Source: an uncultured Pseudomonadaceae bacterium (lineage in GTDB: Bacteria; Pseudomonadota; Gammaproteobacteria; Pseudomonadales; Pseudomonadaceae). From it: a stretch of DNA of 5,799 nt. Made by a program: the position numbers and the translations under genes. The stretch is taken from positions 1 through 5,799 of the forward strand of contig CANRHT010000117.1 in NCBI GenBank assembly GCA_947630465.1, read 5' to 3'. The notes beneath the pieces were generated by a model. The model ran no database searches. It saw only the letters and a list, made by a program, of their open reading frames with translations, and was not told where the DNA came from. This document shows, in pieces, positions 1-5,685 of the stretch. Numbering within the stretch: position 1 is the stretch's first letter; every line of letters starts with the position of its first letter.

Positions 1-88
1 TGAAGCTATGATCGCTGAAATCAAAGATGACAGCGCACCTGCAATGCCTGATATGGGCGGCATGGGTGGAATGGGCGGCATGATGTAA
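1..88 (+). CDS. groL: 60 kDa chaperonin GroEL, C-terminal end only (5' part outside window)
   Basis: Only the last 28 codons are present, read in the frame starting at base 2 and ending at TAA 86-88. The tail reads EAMIAEIKDD, then SAPAMPDM, then the repeated Gly-Gly-Met run ending in Met-Met. This Gly-Met repeat is the hallmark of the flexible GroEL C-terminus, which projects into the folding cavity of the 14-mer. The preceding E-A-M-I-A-E-I stretch matches the usual last helix of the family. GroEL folds non-native proteins in the cytoplasm together with GroES and ATP; groES would be expected upstream, outside the window. A strong terminator lies 38 bases downstream, so groEL is the last gene of its operon. 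Certainty is high despite the short fragment because the tail is distinctive. Confidence 0.96.
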   Translation, partial: EAMIAEIKDDSAPAMPDMGGMGGMGGMM

Positions 89-125
89 GGTTTTTTACCT
101 TACTGTTTCGCTCTAAAGCATCAAG

Positions 126-159
126 AAAACGGCTACTCAGTGATGGGTAGCCGTTTTTT
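126..159 (+). terminator. Rho-independent terminator of the groEL operon
   Basis: A perfect 11-bp stem (126-136 with 147-157, AAAACGGCTAC against GTAGCCGTTTT) can be extended inward by a T-G and a C-G pair, leaving a six-base loop. The right arm runs into six T residues at 154-159, followed by ATT. It sits 38 bases after the groEL stop. The A-tract on the left arm means it could also stop transcription coming from the right, but no leftward gene ends here. Confidence 0.92.
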
Positions 160-276
160 ATTGTCTGCGAGATGATAAAAAACAGCTTGCATGGGCACTG
201 TTGAGCGGATAAGTGATCCAATTGATCTGTAGGCGATAGTCTGCAGTGACGCTAAAGCGTATAACCTTAATGACTG

Positions 277-305
277 TTGAGTGATGTAAAGAATGGATCT
301 ATTTT
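277..305 (+). promoter_or_regulatory. Weak candidate sigma70 promoter for the enoyl-CoA hydratase gene
   Basis: TTGAGT at 277-282 and TATTTT at 300-305 are separated by 17 bases; each matches four of six consensus positions. A start of transcription near 312 would give a leader of about 47 bases before the ATG at 359, and would lie downstream of the alternative ATG at 293. Some promoter is expected here because the groEL terminator precedes the gene, but the boxes are weak and this exact site is uncertain. Confidence 0.25.
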
Positions 306-344
306 TAATCAGATCGCTGACAAAGCCATTCTTGAATAATTGTC

Positions 345-350
345 GAGGAG
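345..350 (+). promoter_or_regulatory. Ribosome binding site that sets the start of the enoyl-CoA hydratase
   Basis: GAGGAG lies eight bases before the ATG at 359. The upstream in-frame ATG at 293 has no purine-rich site at suitable spacing. This decides in favour of the shorter protein. Confidence 0.85.
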
Positions 351-358
351 TTGAATGT

Positions 359-1180
359 ATGACGCATGCAGTGGAACATTATAAAAAAGCCCAGCATTTG
401 CAGTTGACCGATAAATTGACCGTAGAAATACACGGGCATACGGCGCTGTTAACCATAAACAACCCGCCCGCAAATATTTGGGATGCCGATATGTTGCGCG
501 GTGTTAAACAATTGCTTGAGCATCTCAATGAAGATAAAGACATTTATGCACTGGTGATTACCGGAGCAGGTGACAAGTTTTTCAGTGCTGGCGCAGATTT
601 AAAACTCTTTGCCAATGGTGATAAAGCCCTTGTGCGGCAAATGGCACGTTTGTTTGGTGAGGCGTTTGAAGCGCTGAGCAATTATCCAGGGGTAACTATC
701 GCTGCGATTAATGGCTATGCCATGGGTGGCGGCTTAGAGTGTGCTTTAGCCTGTGATATTCGTATTGCTGAAGAGCACGCACTCATGGCGCTGCCAGAAG
801 CAACAGTGGGTATCTTGCCCTGTGCTGGAGGTACGCAGAGATTGTCTTGGCTGGTGGGAGAGGGCTGGGCTAAACGTATGATCTTATGCGGTGAGCGTGT
901 TGATGCAAAAACCGCTGAGCGTATTCGTTTAATTGAAGAAGTGGCACCGCGCGGGCAGGCGGTTATTCAAGCACTGCAATTGGCACATAAAGCTGCTAAA
1001 CAAAGTCCCATCGCTGTACGTGCGGTTAAGCCTTTAATTCAAGGGGCGCGTACACAAGCGCCAGAGCATTGGTTGCCGGCTGAGCGTGAAGCTTTTGTTG
1101 ATTTGTTTGATGCACAAGATACGACAGAAGGGGTTAATGCGTTTTTAGAAAAGCGCAGCGCGCAATGGAAAAACAGCTAA
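359..1180 (+). CDS. Enoyl-CoA hydratase/isomerase family protein
   Basis: A 273-residue protein of the crotonase fold, the usual length for this family. Members hydrate 2-enoyl-CoA to 3-hydroxyacyl-CoA in fatty-acid and related acyl-CoA breakdown in the cytoplasm; some isomerise or cleave instead. Visible landmarks are the N-terminal strand with NPPANIWD (35-42), the oxyanion-hole loop FSAGADLK (75-82), the second oxyanion-hole region GYAMGGGLECAL (119-130) and LPEATVGILPCAGGTQRL (145-162). Glu127 and Glu147 align with the two catalytic glutamates of mitochondrial crotonase, so hydratase activity is likely, although the substrate chain length or pathway cannot be told. The start at 359 is chosen for its GAGGAG site; a start at 293 would add 22 residues that look unlike the family. 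The gene stands alone between terminators, with no thiolase or dehydrogenase neighbour to suggest a pathway. Confidence 0.9.
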   Translation: MTHAVEHYKKAQHLQLTDKLTVEIHGHTALLTINNPPANIWDADMLRGVKQLLEHLNEDKDIYALVITGAGDKFFSAGADLKLFANGDKALVRQMARLFGEAFEALSNYPGVTIAAINGYAMGGGLECALACDIRIAEEHALMALPEATVGILPCAGGTQRLSWLVGEGWAKRMILCGERVDAKTAERIRLIEEVAPRGQAVIQALQLAHKAAKQSPIAVRAVKPLIQGARTQAPEHWLPAEREAFVDLFDAQDTTEGVNAFLEKRSAQWKNS

Positions 1181-1196
1181 CAGGCTTGTATCCATA

Positions 1197-1225
1197 TTAA
1201 AAAGCCAGCCCCTAAAGGCTGGCTT
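1197..1225 (-). terminator. Rho-independent terminator, mainly for the leftward DUF2333 gene
   Basis: A perfect 9-bp stem (1202-1210 AAGCCAGCC with 1217-1225 GGCTGGCTT) encloses a six-base loop. Read on the minus strand it is followed by T residues (TTTTTAATAT, counting the last stem bases), the proper form for ending the gene that stops at 1281. Read on the plus strand the following bases (ATGCTTGTG) are a poor U-tract, but the hairpin lies just 21 bases after the hydratase stop and could serve both convergent genes. Confidence 0.82.
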
Positions 1226-1280
1226 ATGCTTGTGTGCTGAAAAAGTGTTGCTGTCGTTGCGGTACGCTTTCTAGGAAAAC

Positions 1281-2369
1281 TTAGCCCTGTGACAACAATT
1301 GGCGTAATTCAATGATGGCGGCATTAGCGCGCGAAATATAGTTTGCCATCACCAGCGAGTGATTCGCCAATACGCCATAACCATCGCCGTTAAGAACCAT
1401 CGGACTCCACAAAGGCTCTTGCGCCGCTTCTAATTCACGAATGATTTGACGCACGCTGACGGTGGCGTTTTTCTTGGCAATCACATCGGCGAAATCAATT
1501 TCAATCGCACGTAAAAAATGCGACAGCGCCCACGCTTGGCCACGTGCTTCGTAAAACACGTTGTCAATTTGTAACCAAGGTGTTTTCACAATTTGTTCTT
1601 GACCGTGTTTGCTGCTTGGCGTTGCTTCTAATGCATCAGCATCGGCGGCATTTTCATTATCACTGTCGATATTTAAACGCGCTTTGCCCACACTGGCGGA
1701 CAAACGCTGCGACAAAGACCCCAAACGTGTGGCTACATCACCCAGCCAGTTATTTAAGTTATCGGCGCGTGCATAAAACTGAGAGTTGGATTTAGCCGGA
1801 TCACTTAAGCGATTCAGATAACGGTCCAGCGATTTAATACCTAAGCGGTATTCATCTTCAGTGGCGGGTAATACCCAGCTTTTATTGTCAAAGTTGAATA
1901 AGGGCTCAGCTTTAGCTAGATCAGCATCTTCTGTGGATTGTGATTGTGAACGCGCAAAGTCTTTACGCAGGGCGCGGGATAAATCACGTACTTGCACCAG
2001 CGCACCATATTCCCAAGACGGCATATTATCCAACCAAATACCAGGCGGCGCGATGTCGTTGGTGAGGTATCCACCGGGCTTATCCAATAAGGTGCTGGCC
2101 ACTTGCTTGAGGGTTTCAACAGTAGTGTAGCCCGTGACTAAAGGGCGCTGAGCTTTCTCAGCCGCTTGTTGAGTGTGCTCTTGGACTGAGAAAGACTCAG
2201 GCTCCTGACTCCAGTACCAACCCACAATAATAGTGATGATTAAATATAGAGCGACAACTGTGAGTACAGTGCGGCTGAACCAAATACCACCGAGGTAGCT
2301 TTTCACGTCGTCCACGGAATCATTCACTTGATCGCGAGCGTCACGCGAACGTTTTTTCCAATTGAGCAT
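1281..2369 (-). CDS. DUF2333 family single-pass membrane protein of unknown function
   Basis: A 362-residue protein recognised as DUF2333, a family found in Pseudomonas and relatives with no established function. The first 30 residues are hydrophilic and charged (MLNWKKRSRDARDQ onward) and probably cytoplasmic. One strong membrane segment follows at about 33-52 (TVLTVVALYLIITIIVGWYW), and the remaining ~310 residues would be periplasmic. Conserved-looking stretches are GGYLTNDIAPPGIWLDNMPS (99-118), QVRDLSRALRKDFARSQS (126-143) and WSPMVLNGDGYGVLANHSL (321-339). An acidic, low-complexity insert lies at about 233-258. The start at 2369 is chosen because AAAAGGG lies seven bases upstream and a good promoter lies between it and the more distant in-frame starts (TTG at 2453, ATG at 2444), which lack a ribosome binding site. 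It is divergent from the cyclase gene, which may reflect shared control. No catalytic motif was recognised. Confidence 0.85.
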   Translation of the reverse strand: MLNWKKRSRDARDQVNDSVDDVKSYLGGIWFSRTVLTVVALYLIITIIVGWYWSQEPESFSVQEHTQQAAEKAQRPLVTGYTTVETLKQVASTLLDKPGGYLTNDIAPPGIWLDNMPSWEYGALVQVRDLSRALRKDFARSQSQSTEDADLAKAEPLFNFDNKSWVLPATEDEYRLGIKSLDRYLNRLSDPAKSNSQFYARADNLNNWLGDVATRLGSLSQRLSASVGKARLNIDSDNENAADADALEATPSSKHGQEQIVKTPWLQIDNVFYEARGQAWALSHFLRAIEIDFADVIAKKNATVSVRQIIRELEAAQEPLWSPMVLNGDGYGVLANHSLVMANYISRANAAIIELRQLLSQG

Positions 2370-2376
2370 GGGGAAA

Positions 2377-2383
2377 CCCTTTT
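2377..2383 (-). promoter_or_regulatory. Ribosome binding site that sets the start of the DUF2333 gene
   Basis: On the minus strand AAAAGGG precedes the ATG at 2369 with seven bases (TTTCCCC) between. No comparable site precedes the in-frame starts at 2444 or 2453. Confidence 0.75.
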
Positions 2384-2422
2384 GTTGTGCTTCAGTAGCA
2401 GCGCTATTGATGCTGCTGTGTT

Positions 2423-2446
2423 GATGAAGTGTACTATAAAGCATGC
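2423..2446. repeat. Copy 1 of an imperfect direct repeat in the divergent promoter region
   Basis: The unit reads GATGAAGTGTAC, then TATAAA, then GCATGC. It matches the copy beginning at 2471 at about 22 of its 24 bases if two small gaps are allowed. It contains the minus-strand -10 box of the DUF2333 promoter. Confidence 0.7.
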
Positions 2447-2460
2447 TGAGCAATTGTGCA
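2433..2460 (-). promoter_or_regulatory. Candidate sigma70 promoter for the DUF2333 gene
   Basis: On the minus strand TGCACA (2460-2455, four of six) and TATAGT (2438-2433, five of six) are separated by 16 bases. Transcription would start near 2426, giving a leader of about 57 bases before the ATG at 2369. The -10 box sits in the first copy of the direct repeat. Confidence 0.45.
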
Positions 2461-2470
2461 GGCTAGGCGT

Positions 2471-2497
2471 GATGAAATGTACGCTATACAGGCATGC
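2471..2497. repeat. Copy 2 of the imperfect direct repeat in the divergent promoter region
   Basis: The unit reads GATGAAATGTAC, then GCTATACAG, then GCATGC, and begins 48 bases after copy 1. Weaker similarity continues to the right of both copies (TGAGC-AATTG beside TGAGCGCATTG), so the two may be remnants of a tandem duplication of roughly 48-50 bp. Confidence 0.7.
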
Positions 2498-2510
2498 GGC
2501 TTTGAGCGCA

Positions 2511-2538
2511 TTGAGACTTAAAAAAGATCAGGTATATT
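2511..2538 (+). promoter_or_regulatory. Candidate sigma70 promoter for the diguanylate cyclase gene
   Basis: TTGAGA (2511-2516) and TATATT (2533-2538) each match five of six consensus bases and are separated by 16 bases. Transcription would start near 2545, leaving a leader of about 74 bases before the ATG at 2619. It is back to back with the DUF2333 promoter, the two -35 boxes being about 50 bases apart. Confidence 0.5.
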
Positions 2539-2618
2539 GATTTAGAACATACCGAAAAGACGTGATTTGGTTAGTGTAGCAGCCTTGAGTTTGACTTGGC
2601 TAAAGGAGCAGCAAGAGT

Positions 2619-4274
2619 ATGACAGGCACGCAAACGCAAAGTCTGCAGCGCTTAAAGCAGCATTTCGCACAACGGGTGATTCATCACTCGCGCGAATTAT
2701 TAGAGCTGTGGCAAAACCTGCATACGGCTCAGTGGAGTGACCAAGAATTACTCAATATGCAAGAGGCTGCTCAGCGCTTATTGCGTTGTGCTCAACGTTT
2801 TGAACAGTCTGCTCACGAGCATTTAGCGATACAGTTATTGAGTGTGCTTGAGGTGGTAGCGGCAAACAGTAACCGCTTAAACAGTGCCTCAATTGAGCGT
2901 ATCACGCAGTTATTACAAGAGTTGTTACAAACAGGTTTGCGCCAAGGTGAAGGTATTGATCAGGTTTTTTTACCCACTATGGTGCGCAAGCCGCTTTATA
3001 TTGCGCTGCGTTGCGCCGAGCAAGCGCAACAGTTAGCGCATCAATTACAGTCATTTTACTTTCAAGTGGAAGTCTTCAGCCAAGGTCAAGATTTTCTAGC
3101 GGCGATGGCTAAGCGTCATCCCGCAGTGATTATTTTAGATGTGGACTTTATTGACCGCGGCTATGGGCTGGAACTGGCACAACAAGCCAAACAAGACTAT
3201 GACAGCCAAGCGCCGGTCTTATTTTATAGTGCAACTGAGCCTGACGCGCCCACCTGTTTAGCCGCCGTACGTGCGGGAGGTGAAGCCTTTACCGTGGATG
3301 CGCTTGATATCTCTGGCGTATTAGAAAAAATTGAAGGCTGGGTGGCTGTTGCCCAAGTTGAACCCTACCGAGTATTGGTGGTGGATGATTCACGTGCGCA
3401 AGCTATTTTTACCGAACGCGTACTCAATGCAGCCGGCATTATCACCTGTACTATTACTGACCCGCTGCAGGCGTTGGATAAACTATTGGATTTTGATCCA
3501 GATCTGCTGATTTTAGACATGTATATGCCGCAATGCGATGGCCCTGAATTGGCGAAAATGATCCGTCATAATGACCGTTTTGTTGGTGTGCCGATTATTT
3601 ATTTATCGGCAGAGGATGATCCTGACAAACAGCTGGATGCTATGAGTGAAGGGGCTGATGATTTTTTAATGAAGCCGGTTAAGCCGCAGCATCTGGTCGC
3701 GACAGTACGCAATCGTGCGGCACGGGCGCGCAAATTAAAGTCGCGTATTGTGCGCGATAGTTTGACTGGGTTATTTAATCATACGCATATATTGCAGTTG
3801 CTGGATGACACGCTATTGCGAGCACAAAAAACGCAGCAGACGGTCTCTTTTGTGATGATTGATATTGACCATTTTAAAGCGGTTAACGATACCTATGGCC
3901 ATCCTGTTGGCGATAAAGTGATTAAAAGTTTAGCGCTTTTTCTAAAACAGCGTTTACGACGTACGGATCATATTGGTCGCTATGGCGGCGAAGAGTTTGC
4001 GATTGTGTTGCCCAATACCAATGCGGCGTCGGCTTTTAAAGTGGTCAATGATATTCGTCAGCGGTTTTCTGAAGTGCGCCACAGTGCTCAACTGAGTGAT
4101 TTAAGCTGCACATTCAGTGCCGGCATTGTTGAGTCGGGTGTGCAAATTGATGCTGCGAGTGTCGCAGCCTTTGCCGATGAAGCGCTCTATGCGGCTAAAC
4201 ATGCAGGACGTAACTGTGTGAAAATTCATACGCTGCTCACCCCTGAGGCAGCAGATACGCCAGCTCAGCGTTAA
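2619..4274 (+). CDS. Response regulator diguanylate cyclase (Hpt-like, two receivers, GGDEF)
   Basis: A 551-residue soluble protein that should make cyclic di-GMP from two GTP, a signal favouring surface attachment. Domains in order: an all-helical N-terminus (1-115) resembling a histidine phosphotransfer domain but with Gln52 at the histidine position; a degenerate receiver (125-243) that keeps Asp174 and Ser204 but has Arg131-Cys132 for the acidic pair and Asp227 for the lysine; an intact receiver (251-370) with Asp256-Asp257, phosphoacceptor Asp300, Ser330 and Lys352; and a GGDEF domain (380-537) with DSLTGLFN (380-387), metal ligand Asp415, NDTYGH (423-428) and GGEEF (456-460). RRTD at 447-450 is a standard inhibitory I-site. 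AAGGAG at 2603-2608, ten bases before the ATG, supports the start. The architecture recalls Pseudomonas GcbA (PA4843), but orthology is not proven. No transmembrane segment or cognate kinase is visible, and no clear terminator follows. Confidence 0.93.
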   Translation: MTGTQTQSLQRLKQHFAQRVIHHSRELLELWQNLHTAQWSDQELLNMQEAAQRLLRCAQRFEQSAHEHLAIQLLSVLEVVAANSNRLNSASIERITQLLQELLQTGLRQGEGIDQVFLPTMVRKPLYIALRCAEQAQQLAHQLQSFYFQVEVFSQGQDFLAAMAKRHPAVIILDVDFIDRGYGLELAQQAKQDYDSQAPVLFYSATEPDAPTCLAAVRAGGEAFTVDALDISGVLEKIEGWVAVAQVEPYRVLVVDDSRAQAIFTERVLNAAGIITCTITDPLQALDKLLDFDPDLLILDMYMPQCDGPELAKMIRHNDRFVGVPIIYLSAEDDPDKQLDAMSEGADDFLMKPVKPQHLVATVRNRAARARKLKSRIVRDSLTGLFNHTHILQLLDDTLLRAQKTQQTVSFVMIDIDHFKAVNDTYGHPVGDKVIKSLALFLKQRLRRTDHIGRYGGEEFAIVLPNTNAASAFKVVNDIRQRFSEVRHSAQLSDLSCTFSAGIVESGVQIDAASVAAFADEALYAAKHAGRNCVKIHTLLTPEAADTPAQR

Positions 4275-4290
4275 AGCGCTTATTTACAGC

Positions 4291-5577
4291 TTATTGCTGC
4301 ATATTATTGCTGGCTTGACGTACCGCTTTAAGCAGCGCCTCATTTGGGTAGCCGTCAGCTGTTAAACCTTTGCTTTGCTGAAAGTCACGCACGGCTTGGC
4401 GTGAATTAACACCAATAATGCCGTCAGGATTACCACTGTCAAAACCCAATTGATTGAGCTGAGTTTGCAGTTCAATACGTTCTTGACGGCTGAGCATACG
4501 GTCGTGTTTCGGCCAGGTGGCGGGTGTTTGGTAATCACCTTCCAAGGCATTGGATAACAGACCTATCGCCAGCGCATAGGAGGTGGAGTTGTTGTACTTT
4601 AAGATGCTGCGGAAATTATCAAAAAACAAATAAGCAGGACCTTGATGACCGCTGGGTAAAAATAGGGTGGCGGGTAATTGGCTCAACCTTTGATTTTCTG
4701 GCGCATCGGGTGTTTTTACGCCCAATGCTTGCCATTGCGCCAGCGTGTACTTCACTTCACCGTCAGCTAACGCATAATCAAAACCATGCCCTGGTAGTTT
4801 AACTTGCCACCCCCAAGGCTGATTCTGCTGCCAGTTTGAGGCCTGTAGGTAGTTTGCGGCAGAAGCAAGGGCGTCAGCACTGGATTGCCAAATATCACGA
4901 CGGCCATTGCCATCAAAATCCACGGCATATTGACGGTAAGTGGTGGGCATAAATTGTGTTTGCCCCATGGCGCCGGCCCAGGAGCCAATCATGCCGCTGG
5001 GACTGATGTCGCCTTCTTGTAAAATATGCAGTGCAGCCAGTAATTGACCGCGCCAAAATAAGCTGCGACGTCCCTCATACGCGAGGGTTGCGAGTGAGCG
5101 AATCACATTTTTGCTACCAATGTTTTGCCCGAAACCACTTTCCATGCCCCAGATCGCTACCAAAATGCTGGGTTTGACTTGGTAGCGCTGTGCAATCGCT
5201 TGCAGGGTGGTGTTGTGTTCGGCTATCAAGGCTTTACCGCGCGCCACACGCCAGGAGGAGACCGCACCCTCTAGATACTCCCACACGGGGCGACTGAACT
5301 CAGGTTGGCTTTGATCGGCAGCAATCACTTGCGGATCGAGTGTTAAACCGGCAAATGCTTGCTCAAAGAGTAGCGGTGAGATGCCTTCGCTGAGTGCCTG
5401 CATACGTAATTCAGTACGCCACTGAGCAAAGCTTGGTGCTGTGATTAAAGCAGGCGTTGTAGCGGTAGATGCGGACAGGCTTGGCGTGATAACAGGTGCT
5501 GCTGTATTGGCGCTGGCAAAATGCGTCAGTAGGCAGCCTGTAATAAAAATAACTGATGAAGATAAGCGCGCAAGCAT
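4291..5577 (-). CDS. Exported lytic murein transglycosylase, MltB family, with peptidoglycan-binding domain
   Basis: A 428-residue protein that should cleave the MurNAc-GlcNAc bond of peptidoglycan, forming 1,6-anhydro ends, in the periplasm. The order is: signal sequence MLARLSSSVIFITGCLL followed by THFASA; a Thr/Ala/Pro-rich linker to about 47; the MltB-type catalytic domain (about 50-345); and a PG_binding_1 domain (about 363-423, with LNQLGF, GVNSRQAVRDFQ and GLTADGY). Catalytic Glu146 lies in WGMESGFGQNIGS (143-155). GSWAGAMGQTQFMP (198-211) is the family's conserved core. DFDGNGRRDIW (220-230) looks like the EF-hand calcium loop known from Slt35. The start at 5577 places the signal sequence at the N-terminus; an ATG at 5616 would add 13 residues but lies only about four bases from the predicted transcription start. 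The ribosome binding site (GAG) is weak. It resembles the SltB2/SltB3 group of Pseudomonas; which member is not decided. Confidence 0.93.
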   Translation of the reverse strand: MLARLSSSVIFITGCLLTHFASANTAAPVITPSLSASTATTPALITAPSFAQWRTELRMQALSEGISPLLFEQAFAGLTLDPQVIAADQSQPEFSRPVWEYLEGAVSSWRVARGKALIAEHNTTLQAIAQRYQVKPSILVAIWGMESGFGQNIGSKNVIRSLATLAYEGRRSLFWRGQLLAALHILQEGDISPSGMIGSWAGAMGQTQFMPTTYRQYAVDFDGNGRRDIWQSSADALASAANYLQASNWQQNQPWGWQVKLPGHGFDYALADGEVKYTLAQWQALGVKTPDAPENQRLSQLPATLFLPSGHQGPAYLFFDNFRSILKYNNSTSYALAIGLLSNALEGDYQTPATWPKHDRMLSRQERIELQTQLNQLGFDSGNPDGIIGVNSRQAVRDFQQSKGLTADGYPNEALLKAVRQASNNMQQ

Positions 5578-5626
5578 GGTGGTTTCTCGATAAGTAATCA
5601 GGCTCAACTTTAGCATGCCGAGCGCT

Positions 5627-5632
5627 ATTATA
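5627..5632 (-). promoter_or_regulatory. Consensus -10 box upstream of the transglycosylase gene
   Basis: The minus strand carries a perfect TATAAT at 5632-5627, in an AT-rich stretch. No good -35 box is seen at 16-18 bases; TTGTTA occurs but only 12 bases upstream. Transcription would begin near 5620, giving a leader of about 43 bases before the ATG at 5577. The preceding arfA terminator makes an independent promoter likely. Confidence 0.4.
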
Positions 5633-5685
5633 AACTTAGATCATTAACAATAATGTCGGGTTTTAGAGCATCGCAAGAGCTGAAA

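Noticed and set aside
21..221. A 66-codon minus-strand frame across the groEL end and its terminator
   Set aside because: It runs antisense through the groEL tail and the terminator hairpin and shows no protein features.
260..265. TATAAC as a -10 box for the enoyl-CoA hydratase gene
   Set aside because: No sequence resembling a -35 box lies 16-18 bases upstream.
296..315. GATCT/AGATC inverted repeat before the hydratase gene as an operator or riboswitch part
   Set aside because: The stem has five base pairs with a ten-base loop, has no further structure around it and is easily expected by chance.
293..358. N-terminal extension of the enoyl-CoA hydratase from the ATG at 293
   Set aside because: There is no ribosome binding site before 293, the 22 extra residues do not resemble the family, and GAGGAG is ideally placed for the ATG at 359.
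1544..2130. Plus- and minus-strand open frames inside the DUF2333 gene
   Set aside because: They are antisense or alternate-frame shadows of a well-supported gene, with unlike-protein composition.
2370..2453. N-terminal extension of the DUF2333 protein from TTG 2453 or ATG 2444
   Set aside because: There is no ribosome binding site for either start, and the best promoter would begin transcription at about 2426, downstream of both.
2328..2540. A 70-codon plus-strand frame across the divergent region
   Set aside because: It overlaps the start of the DUF2333 gene, crosses both promoters and the direct repeat, and has no recognisable domain or ribosome binding site.
4267..4280. Hairpin AGCG/CGCT just after the cyclase stop as a terminator
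   Set aside because: The stem is only four base pairs and the following bases (TATTTACAG) are not a convincing U-tract.
4362..4988. Three open frames inside the transglycosylase gene
   Set aside because: They are shadows in other frames of a gene with clear catalytic and binding motifs.
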